Assembly: GCA_938014855.1 (NCBI GenBank)
Contig: CALLQM010000128.1
Location: 1 to 25,289 of the forward strand
Source of the DNA: an uncultured Clostridia bacterium
GTDB taxonomy: Bacteria > Bacillota > Clostridia > Oscillospirales > Ruminococcaceae
Direction: 5' to 3'
Length of the DNA stretch: 25,289 nucleotides
The notes under the pieces were generated by a model. The model was not told the DNA's origin. It did no database searches and was given only the letters and a program-made list of their open reading frames with translations. Within the stretch, counting starts at the first letter, position 1, and the number at the start of each line of letters is the position of its first letter. The position numbers and the translations under genes are program-made. Below, piece after piece: positions 7,181 through 15,052 of this stretch.

Positions 7181-8290
7181 ATGGCGGAAGTACGTAATTT
7201 AGAAGAAGTAAAACTGGATGATGCTTATAAATTTGGATGCGGGAGATATCTGCAAGGCAGACAGGTTTTAGAAAAAGCCGCTCCTGAAGTCAGACGCGTT
7301 GGAAAAAAGCCGTTTCTAGTTGCCGGAAAACGTGCTTGGGCGTCCACAACCAACCGCATTGAGCAATCGCTGAGCGATGCGGATATTGATTATTCCTTAA
7401 TGATTTACAGCGGTCAAACGACCTATTCAAAAGCAAAAGCAATTGCCAAACAAGCACGTGACGAAAACTGCGATGTAATCGTTGGCGTCGGGGGCGGAAA
7501 AATCATGGATTTAGCCAAAGCCGCGGCACATTTTGCAAAGATGCCTGTCTTAATGGTTCCAACCTCCATTGCCACCTGCGCGGCATTTGCGCCGCTGAGC
7601 GTCATGTACACCGCCGAGGGCGCAAGCCTCGGCAGTCTGCGCTATGAGCATGAAGTAAACGCGATTTTAGTTGATCTGGATGTCATTGCAAACGCACCCG
7701 CACGCTATATTGCAAGCGGCATTCTGGACGGCATGGCAAAACTGATTGAGATTCAAAACGGGCGCGGTCAGATTGATAGTAATGAACTTTCAATCGGACT
7801 TTTGACCAGCTATACGCTTGCCCAATATACGACGAAGCTTTACAAAAGCCGTGGACTGCAGGCCTGCAAAGATACGGAAAAACACACGTTAACCAAAAAC
7901 ATCGAGGACATTGCATATCTTAATATAGCCGTTTCCGGCATCATCAGCGGCTGTTCAAAAGGGTTCGGACAATCTGCACTTGCGCATGAATGCTACGAAT
8001 TGATTCGTACGCATTTTACGAAAGAGGCAAAAGATTATCTGCACGGGGAAATTGTTGCGCTTGCACTGCCCATGCAGTTATCTTATAACGGTCAGGAAAC
8101 AGACATTCCCACAATTCGCTCTTTTATGAAGCAAATGAACATGCCGATCTTTCTGCCGGATATCGGAATTGAGGCGACACAGCAGAATTTAGACATTTTA
8201 TTTAAGGATTTATATAACAGCCCGTTTGTCGTGCGTTCCGAACAAAACGCAGAAAAACTTCGCAAAGCAATGCAGTATTTAATTGAGTAG
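7181..8290 (+). CDS. GldA-like iron/zinc-containing alcohol dehydrogenase family protein
   Basis: A 369-residue member of the glycerol dehydrogenase branch of the iron-containing alcohol dehydrogenase superfamily. Seen: the NAD-binding loop GGGKIMD (104-110), and metal ligands Asp183 (GILDGMAK), His269 (ALAHE) and His288 (YLHGE). In GldA the segment after PT reads ASTDAP and its Asp helps bind glycerol; here it is TSIATCAAFAP (about 128-138), with no Asp. Glycerol is therefore probably not the substrate. The family oxidises polyols or reduces keto/hydroxy compounds with NAD(H). It starts 12 nt after the deacylase with GGGGGA as ribosome binding site and ends the operon. Its role in the proposed pathway is open; a hydroxycarboxylate or sugar-acid dehydrogenase is possible. 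Confidence 0.85.
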   Translation: MAEVRNLEEVKLDDAYKFGCGRYLQGRQVLEKAAPEVRRVGKKPFLVAGKRAWASTTNRIEQSLSDADIDYSLMIYSGQTTYSKAKAIAKQARDENCDVIVGVGGGKIMDLAKAAAHFAKMPVLMVPTSIATCAAFAPLSVMYTAEGASLGSLRYEHEVNAILVDLDVIANAPARYIASGILDGMAKLIEIQNGRGQIDSNELSIGLLTSYTLAQYTTKLYKSRGLQACKDTEKHTLTKNIEDIAYLNIAVSGIISGCSKGFGQSALAHECYELIRTHFTKEAKDYLHGEIVALALPMQLSYNGQETDIPTIRSFMKQMNMPIFLPDIGIEATQQNLDILFKDLYNSPFVVRSEQNAEKLRKAMQYLIE

Positions 8291-8300
8291 GACAAATAAA

Positions 8301-8334
8301 ACAGGTCTCGGTAAATTCCGAGACCTGTTTTTTC
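8301..8334. terminator. Bidirectional intrinsic terminator
   Basis: An 11-bp stem (ACAGGTCTCGG 8301-8311 with its complement 8318-8328) and a 6-nt loop are flanked by T-runs on both strands. It separates the rightward catabolic operon from the convergent activase operon. Confidence 0.9.
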
Positions 8335-8343
8335 TTCTTTGTA

Positions 8344-9714
8344 TCAGACCGCGGCGGTTGCCAGCGGTTTTTTTGATTTTTTACCGGCAGTTGTACCGGT
8401 TCCTACCCCGTGACCGGTGTGCTTTTTCTCCTCGGCGGGGGATTTTTCAGCGGTAAGCCTGCTTTCCTCGATTGCGGCGGCATTTGCAAGCATCAATTTG
8501 ATGCGGTTTTCCTGATTGATCCGCGTCGCACCGGGGTCATAATCGACGGCAACAATGTTTGAAAGCGGATTGCGTTCCTTGATTAGGCGCATCATTCCTT
8601 TGCCGACAATATGGTTGGGCAGACATCCAAACGGCTGGGTGCAGACAATATTGCCCACGCCCTGCTCGATGAGCTCCAGCATTTCGGCGGTCAAAAGCCA
8701 GCCTTCGCCCATCTTGACGCCGTGATCCAAATAGCCCTTTGATAATTCCACCGTATGGGCGAAATACCCGCTCGGCCGGAACGTGCCCTCATCGGTGACC
8801 GCCTCTATAACATCGCGCTGTTTTTTAAGCAGCATTTTATAAACCACTTTCATTCCCAAATTGGCGGGTTTGGAATGCAGTCCATACAGCTTGTGATCTT
8901 TGAGCTGATTATAAACGCAGTACAGGCAGAAATCGAGCAGTCCCGGCACAACGGGTTCACAGCCCTCGGACAGCAGGAAATCCTCCAAATGGTTGTTTCC
9001 GAGCGGAGAAAATTTCACATAGATTTCCCCTACAATACCCACGCGGATCTTTTTTTCCACGCGGCGGGGAATATGCGCAAACTCCTCCACGATTTTTTTA
9101 TAATTACGGCGCACCCACGCATAGCTTAACAGCCCTCGGCCTTTCATATCGGCGGCAATTCGCTTTGTCCAGCTGTCCACCAGCTGATCTGCGGCGCCGG
9201 ACACGCACTCGTAAGGTTTGACTTGATTGGCCAAGAGCATCAGCAGATCGCCATATAAAATCGCATAAAAAATGCGGTCAACCATGGTCGGGGTCATCTG
9301 AAAGCCCGGATTTTTTTCCATACCCATCGATATGGAAATCACCGGAACCTGCCCGTATCCATTTCGTTTGAGCGCCTTGCGCAAAAGATGGATATAGTTG
9401 GAGGCACGGCATCCGCCGCCTGTCTGCGACATCAGCACAGCCACTTTGTTGACATCATACTTGCCGCTTTCCAGCGCGTCGATCATCTGCCCGATGACCA
9501 GCAGGGCAGGGTAGCAGGTATCGTTATGTACACTGCGCAGACCGCAGTCCACGACATTTTGTCCGCTGTTTTCCAAAAGCTCACAGCGGTAACCGTATTC
9601 CCGCAGAATATTTGCAATCAGCTTGAAGTGGATTGGCAGCATGGTAGGCATTAAAATTGTATAATCCTTTTTCATTGCCTTTGTGAAAAGGATTCGTTCA
9701 TTCGACACAGACAT
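8344..9714 (-). CDS. 2-hydroxyacyl-CoA dehydratase D-component-like protein, partner of the activase
   Basis: A 456-residue protein resembling the D-component (HgdA/HgdB-like) part of large acyl-CoA dehydratase activase-related proteins. Cysteines in cluster-ligand-like settings are visible: HNDTCYPALLVIGQMIDAL, SQTGGGCRASNY, and near the C-terminal third CTQPFGCLPNH. The last 35 or so residues are a low-complexity Lys/Thr/Ala tail (HTGHGVGTGTTAGKKSKK) that is probably disordered. In other Clostridia this region is commonly the C-terminal end of one polypeptide that starts with the tandem activase domains. Here its start at 9714 overlaps the upstream gene by 17 nt, with its own ribosome binding site AGGGAGAGGG, so translation is probably coupled. 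The substrate is unknown and no dehydratase alpha/beta genes are in the window. Confidence 0.85.
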   Translation of the reverse strand: MSVSNERILFTKAMKKDYTILMPTMLPIHFKLIANILREYGYRCELLENSGQNVVDCGLRSVHNDTCYPALLVIGQMIDALESGKYDVNKVAVLMSQTGGGCRASNYIHLLRKALKRNGYGQVPVISISMGMEKNPGFQMTPTMVDRIFYAILYGDLLMLLANQVKPYECVSGAADQLVDSWTKRIAADMKGRGLLSYAWVRRNYKKIVEEFAHIPRRVEKKIRVGIVGEIYVKFSPLGNNHLEDFLLSEGCEPVVPGLLDFCLYCVYNQLKDHKLYGLHSKPANLGMKVVYKMLLKKQRDVIEAVTDEGTFRPSGYFAHTVELSKGYLDHGVKMGEGWLLTAEMLELIEQGVGNIVCTQPFGCLPNHIVGKGMMRLIKERNPLSNIVAVDYDPGATRINQENRIKLMLANAAAIEESRLTAEKSPAEEKKHTGHGVGTGTTAGKKSKKPLATAAV

Positions 9715-12652
9715 GTGTTTTTTCCCTCTCCCTTTCCTCCACAGCTGAAAGCAGGCTGCGAATTCGGATTTTCACCGCGCCTAAATTCGTGATTTCATCG
9801 ATCTTCAGCTGGGTATACAGCTTTCCGCTGTTTTCCATAATAGCACGCACCTCATCGGTGGTAATTGCATCGATTCCACAGCCAAACGATACCAGCTGTA
9901 CCAGCTCCATATCGGGCTGTTCGGCAACATACTGTGCCGCATTGTACAACCGCGCATGATATGTCCACTGGTTGAGCACATCCACCTTGACCGGTTCGAC
10001 CAGTTCCGAAACGCAGTCCTCGCTCACTACGACAATTCCAAACGACGAAATCAGCCGATCGATTCCGTGGTTGATTTCCGGATCGATATGATAAGGACGC
10101 CCCGCCAGCACCACAATTCGGTTTCCGTTGGCGCGGGCATATTTAATCGCACGCTGACCCTCCTCACGGATGTCCTGCATCCATGCATGATAGGCCTCGA
10201 ATGCGGCGTTGGAAGCGTTTGCAACCTCGCGGCGCGTCAAATCAGGGAAATAGGGAAGCAGTGCACGATGCGCCTTTCCCGCAAATCCCGCACGGTCAAC
10301 TCCAAGATGCGGCTGAATAAACCGCACGGATGGCTGACTAAGTTCCTGAATATTGGCGCGGAGCAGTTCGGGGTAATACGCCACAACCGGACAATTGTAG
10401 TGGTTGTCACCCTTATGCTCATTAAAATTATACGTCATGCAGGGATAAAATAGATCGGTCACACCTTTTTCCAGCAAATTCTCAATATGACCATGCATCA
10501 GTTTTGCCGGATAACAAACCGTATCCGACGGGATGGAAAACTGCCCTTTTAGATAAGTTGCACGGCTGGAAACATCTGATGTGACGACTTCAAACCCGAG
10601 TTCGGTAAAAAACGCATGCCAAAACGGCAGGTTTTCCAGCATGTTCAGTCCAAGCGGAAATCCGATTTTGCCGCGTCTGCCCGCAATCGGTTTAAGGTTC
10701 TTGATTTTTTCCAATTTATATGTATAAAGATTCGGTAGTTTCTTTTTTGAGCCGCCGCCAAGCGGGCGGTCGCATCGATTGCCGCTGATAAAGCGTTTTC
10801 CGCCGCCGAAATGATTCACGGTTAAACTGCAGTGGTTGCCGCAAAGACCGCACGCCACGGATTTGGAGGTATGTTCAAACGTCTTAAGTTCTTCGCGCGT
10901 TATCAGCGAAGAGCGGTCAAGTTCGAGTTCCTGCGCGTACAGCGCCGCACCGTATGCGCCCATCAGCCCCGCAATATTCGGACGGATTACATCGCGTCCC
11001 AGTTCCAATTCAAAACTGCGCAAAACCGCATCGTTGAGGAACGTGCCGCCCTGCACCACGATATATTTCCCCAATTCCTCGGGCGAAGACGCGCGGATGA
11101 CTTTATAAATCGCATTTTTTACCACCGACATCGAGATTCCGGCAGAAATATCTTCAACGCCTGCGCCCTCTTTCTGCGCCTGCTTGACCGAAGAATTCAT
11201 AAACACGGTACAGCGCGAGCCCAAATCCACCGGATATTTGGCAAACAGCCCGAGCTTTGCAAATTCCCGCACATCGTATCCCATCGAGCGCGCGAACGTG
11301 CCAATAAACGAACCGCACCCGGAAGAGCACGCCTCGTTGAGCATAATGCTGTCAATCGCGTTGCCGCGAACCTTAAAGCATTTGATGTCCTGCCCGCCGA
11401 TATCAAGAATAAAATCCACGTTTGGATTAAAATGACGGGCGGCTTTGAAATGCGCCATTGTTTCGACCAATCCGGCATCAATCGAGAACGCATTTTTAAT
11501 GAGATCCTCGCCGTAACCGGTCGCGGCGCTCCCTTTGATCTCAATATGGCCCTCACAGCATTCCAGCAGTTTGGTCAGCTGTTCCCTCATAATCTCAACG
11601 GGATCGCCCTTATTGGCGCTGTAATAATCGTATAAAATACGCCCATCATCGGCCATCAGCACCAGTTTTGTGGTCGTACTGCCGCAGTCGATGCCGAGAT
11701 AGGCAGAACCGTTGTAGTCCATGATATCAAACCGCTCAACCGATTCTTTCGCGTGGCGGTTACAAAACGCCGCGTAATCGTCGGCACTTTCAAACAGCGG
11801 CGGAAGATGGCGGGCAACACGTGTCTGATTGGCGGCCTGCTTAATCTTATCCTCCAACTGCTGATAGGTCATGATGTTTCCTGTTTCGCGGGCATAAAAT
11901 GCCGCTCCAAGTGCCACCGCATAGCGCCCCATCTCGGGGAATACTGCATTTTCCGGCGACAAACTAAGCGCCCGGACAAACTCCCTGCGCAGTGCCTTAA
12001 AATAATAGAGCGGGCCGCCCAAAAACAGCACGTTACCGGTAATTTTGCGTCCCTGCGCAAGCCCGGTAATCGTTTGGTCGACCACCGCTTTAAAAATGGA
12101 TGCCGCAATATCCTCCTTGCGGGTGCCTTGGTTTAACAGCGGCTGGATATCGCTTTTTGCGAAAACGCCGCACCGCGACGCAATCGTATACCGCTTTTTG
12201 CTGTTGAGCGCAAGCGCGTCCAGCTGTTCGGGCGTTACATTTAAAAGCGTCGCCATTTGGTCGATAAAAGCACCGGTCCCGCCCGCACAGGAGCCGTTCA
12301 TGCGCTCCTCGAGACCGCCGGTGAAGAAAATGATCTTAGCGTCTTCTCCGCCCAATTCAATGACGGAATCCGTATCCGGCGCGGTCATTTTGACCACCTC
12401 GCCGGTGGCAAAGACCTCCTGGATAAAATCCAGTCCTGCGGCTTTGGCAAGCCCAAGCCCTGCCGAACCGGACAGCGCAACGGTAAATGGTTCGTTCCCT
12501 AAAACCTGTTTTGCAAGCTGAATTAGTTCCAGTGTCTTTGGGCGGACACGGGAAAGATGGCGTTCATAGTGCTGAAAAAGAATGTCACCGTCCCGGACGA
12601 CGATGACTTTGACGGTTGTGGAACCGATATCGATCCCAACGGTCGTCCCCAT
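9698..12652 (-). CDS. Tandem-domain acyl-CoA dehydratase activase (BadF/BcrA/HgdC family) with DUF2229-like region
   Basis: A 984-residue protein with two ASKHA-fold activase modules. Module 1 (about 1-260): MGTTVGIDIGSTTVK, Cys122 in NGSCAGGTG, Cys161 in SRCGVFAKSD. Module 2 (about 316-575): YLGIDCGSTTTK, Cys442 in NEACSSGCG, Cys481 in SRCTVFMNSS. Each pair matches the [4Fe-4S] ligands of HgdC-type activators, which use ATP to drive electrons into a dehydratase. A CxxCxxxC cluster (601-608) with Cys627 follows, then a DUF2229-like region with SDTVCYPAKLMHG and AGRPYHIDPEINHG. The ATG at 12652 is preferred over an in-frame start at 12742 because AAGGGGG precedes it and homology begins there. 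It overlaps the D-component-like gene by 17 nt in another frame. In related bacteria the two are often fused at about 1400 residues. Its client enzyme is unknown. Confidence 0.9.
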   Translation of the reverse strand: MGTTVGIDIGSTTVKVIVVRDGDILFQHYERHLSRVRPKTLELIQLAKQVLGNEPFTVALSGSAGLGLAKAAGLDFIQEVFATGEVVKMTAPDTDSVIELGGEDAKIIFFTGGLEERMNGSCAGGTGAFIDQMATLLNVTPEQLDALALNSKKRYTIASRCGVFAKSDIQPLLNQGTRKEDIAASIFKAVVDQTITGLAQGRKITGNVLFLGGPLYYFKALRREFVRALSLSPENAVFPEMGRYAVALGAAFYARETGNIMTYQQLEDKIKQAANQTRVARHLPPLFESADDYAAFCNRHAKESVERFDIMDYNGSAYLGIDCGSTTTKLVLMADDGRILYDYYSANKGDPVEIMREQLTKLLECCEGHIEIKGSAATGYGEDLIKNAFSIDAGLVETMAHFKAARHFNPNVDFILDIGGQDIKCFKVRGNAIDSIMLNEACSSGCGSFIGTFARSMGYDVREFAKLGLFAKYPVDLGSRCTVFMNSSVKQAQKEGAGVEDISAGISMSVVKNAIYKVIRASSPEELGKYIVVQGGTFLNDAVLRSFELELGRDVIRPNIAGLMGAYGAALYAQELELDRSSLITREELKTFEHTSKSVACGLCGNHCSLTVNHFGGGKRFISGNRCDRPLGGGSKKKLPNLYTYKLEKIKNLKPIAGRRGKIGFPLGLNMLENLPFWHAFFTELGFEVVTSDVSSRATYLKGQFSIPSDTVCYPAKLMHGHIENLLEKGVTDLFYPCMTYNFNEHKGDNHYNCPVVAYYPELLRANIQELSQPSVRFIQPHLGVDRAGFAGKAHRALLPYFPDLTRREVANASNAAFEAYHAWMQDIREEGQRAIKYARANGNRIVVLAGRPYHIDPEINHGIDRLISSFGIVVVSEDCVSELVEPVKVDVLNQWTYHARLYNAAQYVAEQPDMELVQLVSFGCGIDAITTDEVRAIMENSGKLYTQLKIDEITNLGAVKIRIRSLLSAVEEREREKTHVCVE

Positions 12653-12778
12653 TGGAAATCCCCCTTTGTGCCAATAGGCATTGCAATCGCTCGGATGCTC
12701 CTTGACATCCCGGATAGAACCATCAAAGAGCAAACCTGTCATCTGTATTGTAACAGACTATTATTAACTTTTTTCCGG

Positions 12779-12813
12779 TCTGAATCTGCCCGTGAAACGG
12801 CAAAAATCAGACT
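12779..12813 (-). other. Possible stem-loop in the activase mRNA leader
   Basis: GTCTGA...TCAGAC outer arms and TGCC...GGCA inner arms form an interrupted hairpin just downstream of the predicted start of transcription. No T-run follows, so it is not a terminator, and no known riboswitch class was recognised. Confidence 0.35.
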
Positions 12814-12826
12814 GTCGGATGACCTT

Positions 12827-12855
12827 ATTTTAGCACTCTTTTCACATGCGGTCAA
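12827..12855 (-). promoter_or_regulatory. Putative sigma-A promoter of the activase operon
   Basis: On the minus strand, TTGACC (12855-12850), a 17-bp spacer and TAAAAT (12832-12827) lie in the 300-nt gap between the V-ATPase terminator and the activase gene. The leader to the ATG at 12652 would be about 165 nt. The rest of the gap (12653-12778 and 12856-12950) shows no gene. Confidence 0.6.
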
Positions 12856-12949
12856 TTTAAGATTCTCAATTATTTTAAAATATCACAGATTTTGTATAGT
12901 TTTTAATTGTTTCGTTATTATTTTCCATATTTTACACGTCAATCAGTTT

Positions 12950-12983
12950 AAAAAACACCGCGCAGAACGTTCTGCGCGGTGTC
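12950..12983 (-). terminator. Terminator of the V-type ATPase operon
   Basis: ACACCGCGCAGAAC followed directly by its exact reverse complement (12955-12982) gives a perfect 28-nt palindrome. On the minus strand it is followed by five T. It begins 5 nt after the subunit D stop codon. Confidence 0.9.
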
Positions 12984-12987
12984 AATT

Positions 12988-13614
12988 TTAAGCTTTCTTT
13001 TTCATTTTGGAAGCCTTGATGACTTTGAGGCGGGAGAATTCTTCTCGGTCTTTTTCCTCAAGGGCATCGTTTATGAATTTGACCGTTTCCTGATAACGGG
13101 GAATCACAATGTTTTCCAGCGCATTTGCACGCCGCTGTGTCTTGCGAATGGCATTTGCCAAACGATAAACACTGTTTTCCACTTCCGCAAGCAGGGCGGA
13201 AATTTTCTTCGCTTTTTGAAAACATGCATACGCATAGTCAAAACGAGAGTTGGTGCGGTCAAACCCGTAGGTCATTTCCAGCTTGTGTTCCGCAAGGCGC
13301 ACATTCGGAATTTCCACACCCATTACACTGCGGTAGGTGATGGTCACGCCGTCGTCGATGGGGACTGCGGATGCGCTGTCCTGTACGACGCCAAGAGTAA
13401 TATTTGCCTCCTGAAGCGCTTCATACGCTTCACGGAACGTACTGCTGATTTCTCCGCGGAGCTGCTTTGCCTTATCGATCAGCAGCATCATTTCGCGAAT
13501 CAGGATATTGCGCTTGCGGTCGAGCAGATCAAATCCAAGCGAGGAAAGCTGCAGCGATTTCTGCACCGCCAGCAGGCTTCCTTTTGTCGGCGTAATATTC
13601 AGTTCATTTGCCAA
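12988..13614 (-). CDS. atpD: V-type ATPase subunit D (central rotor shaft)
   Basis: A 208-residue protein matching V-type subunit D. The N-terminal PTKGSLLAVQKSLQLSSLGFD and LLDRKRNILIREM, and a C-terminal IRKTQRRANALENIVIPRYQ, are family hallmarks. Most of the chain is helical and heptad-rich, forming the long coiled coil that turns inside the A3B3 head. The start is a TTG at 13614: GGAGGG lies 6 nt upstream, and the nearby ATG is out of frame. It is the last gene of the operon, 27 nt after subunit B, and the C-terminus is lysine-rich (KASKMKKKA). Confidence 0.93.
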   Translation of the reverse strand: MANELNITPTKGSLLAVQKSLQLSSLGFDLLDRKRNILIREMMLLIDKAKQLRGEISSTFREAYEALQEANITLGVVQDSASAVPIDDGVTITYRSVMGVEIPNVRLAEHKLEMTYGFDRTNSRFDYAYACFQKAKKISALLAEVENSVYRLANAIRKTQRRANALENIVIPRYQETVKFINDALEEKDREEFSRLKVIKASKMKKKA

Positions 13615-13641
13615 CCGAATCCCTCCTTCAGCGGATGCAGA

Positions 13642-15036
13642 TTATGCATGGAATTTTTCCTTTGCTGCCTGCGGATGATAGTACTGGTCAAGCACTTCGT
13701 CGTCCACGCGGTCGAGTTCTTCACGCGGCAGCAGCGACAGTAGCTGCCAGCCGAGATCGAGCGTTTCCTCAATCGGACGGTTTTCACTGGGTCCCTGATT
13801 GACAAAATGCTCTTCAAAGTATTTGCCGAAAACCATAAACCGTTTGTCCACGTCGGAAAGTTCTTCCTCACCGATTACGGACGCCAAAGCACGCGCATCC
13901 TGTACTCTCGCATAGGACGCAAACAGCTGGTTTGCGCAGTCCTGATGATCCGAACGGGTAAAGCCTTCGCCGATGCCGTCTTTCATCAAACGGGAAAGGG
14001 AGGGAAGTACCGAAATCGGCGGATAAACGCCGGTCTGGTCGAGCGAACGGTCCAGCACGATCTGTCCCTCGGTGATATAACCGGTCAAGTCGGGGACAGG
14101 GTGGGTAATGTCGTCGTTCGGCATCGTGAGAATCGGCACCTGTGTAACCGAACCGGTGCTTCCTTCAATGATGCCTGCGCGCTCATAAAGCGACGCAAGG
14201 TCGGAATACAGATAGCCCGGGAATCCTTTTCTTCCGGGGATTTCACCCTTGGAGGAGGAGAATTCACGCAACGCCTCACAGTAAGACGTGATGTCGGTCA
14301 TGATGACAAGCACGTGCATATTATGTTCGAACGCCAAATATTCCGCCACAGTCAGCGCACAGCGGGGAGTCAGGATACGTTCAATGATCGGGTCGTTGGA
14401 AAGGTTTAGGAACATGACCACCTTTTCCATAACGCCCGCTTCTTCAAACGACCGCTTAAAATAATCCGCAACGTCGTTTTTAACACCCATTGCGGCAAAA
14501 ACGATTACAAATTTTTCGTCGGTTCCGGAAAGGCGCGACTGACGCACCATCTGAACCGCTAATTTGTTATGGCTCATACCCGAGCCGGAACAGATCGGCA
14601 GTTTCTGGCCGCGAATCAGGGTAGCCAGTGCGTCGATGGTCGAAATACCGGTATTGATATAGTTTCGCGGATAGATACGCGAAACCGGATTCATCGGTTT
14701 GCCGTTGATATCGGCGCTCTTTTCGCAGAAGATTTCGCCCAGTCCGTCGATCGGGCGGCCGGAGCCGTTAAAGACTCTGCCCAAAAGTTCGGTGGAAAGG
14801 GGCACTTCCATTGGATGACCCAGCATGGTCGTGCGGGTGTTGTCCATCGACATGCCGCGTGTTCCCTCGAACACCTGAATAATGACGCGGTCGCCTTCAA
14901 TTTCGACGACACGTCCAAAACGGGTTTCTCCAGAATTCAGTTTGAGCGAAACCATCTCCTCAAACGCAACGCCGGTTACGCCCTGCAATGCGACCAGAGG
15001 GCCGTTGATTTCATTTAGTCCCACAAATTGGAGCAT
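13642..15036 (-). CDS. atpB: V-type ATPase subunit B (regulatory, non-catalytic)
   Basis: A 464-residue subunit B of the V1 head. The position of the P-loop is occupied by SGSGMSHN (about 150-157), which lacks the GKT needed for catalysis, as expected for B. Other family segments seen are GRPIDGLGEIF, NTGISTIDALATLIRGQKLP, TDITSYCEALREFSSSKGEIPGRKGFPGYLYSDLA, and PSLSRLMKDGIGEGFTR, whose Arg contributes to the catalytic site of the neighbouring A subunit. B alternates with A in the A3B3 hexamer. The ATG at 15036 follows AGGAGGG. It sits 16 nt after subunit A and 27 nt before D. Confidence 0.96.
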   Translation of the reverse strand: MLQFVGLNEINGPLVALQGVTGVAFEEMVSLKLNSGETRFGRVVEIEGDRVIIQVFEGTRGMSMDNTRTTMLGHPMEVPLSTELLGRVFNGSGRPIDGLGEIFCEKSADINGKPMNPVSRIYPRNYINTGISTIDALATLIRGQKLPICSGSGMSHNKLAVQMVRQSRLSGTDEKFVIVFAAMGVKNDVADYFKRSFEEAGVMEKVVMFLNLSNDPIIERILTPRCALTVAEYLAFEHNMHVLVIMTDITSYCEALREFSSSKGEIPGRKGFPGYLYSDLASLYERAGIIEGSTGSVTQVPILTMPNDDITHPVPDLTGYITEGQIVLDRSLDQTGVYPPISVLPSLSRLMKDGIGEGFTRSDHQDCANQLFASYARVQDARALASVIGEEELSDVDKRFMVFGKYFEEHFVNQGPSENRPIEETLDLGWQLLSLLPREELDRVDDEVLDQYYHPQAAKEKFHA

Positions 15037-15052
15037 ACATCATGCCCTCCTT

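Noticed and set aside
9698..9740. Possible programmed frameshift joining the two activase genes, suggested by a run of six A before the overlap.
   Set aside because: The A-run is not in the phase needed for a -1 slippery heptamer, a +1 shift would be required, and the second gene has its own strong ribosome binding site.
10832..11635. Long open frame (267 codons) on the plus strand opposite the activase gene.
   Set aside because: It is antisense to a strongly conserved coding region, has Arg/His-rich composition typical of shadow frames, and resembles no protein family.
12830..12838. TTAGCACTC resembles one half of the CIRCE heat-shock operator.
   Set aside because: The expected GAGTGCTAA arm after 9 nt is absent (the bases read GCGGTCAAT), so it is a chance half-site.
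12979..13743. Long plus-strand open frame (254 codons) opposite subunits D and B.
   Set aside because: It crosses two well-supported minus-strand genes and their ribosome binding site, and its composition is that of an antisense frame.
13642..15036. Missing P-loop in subunit B as a possible inactivating mutation.
   Set aside because: Lack of GKT is normal for the non-catalytic B subunit of V-type ATPases.
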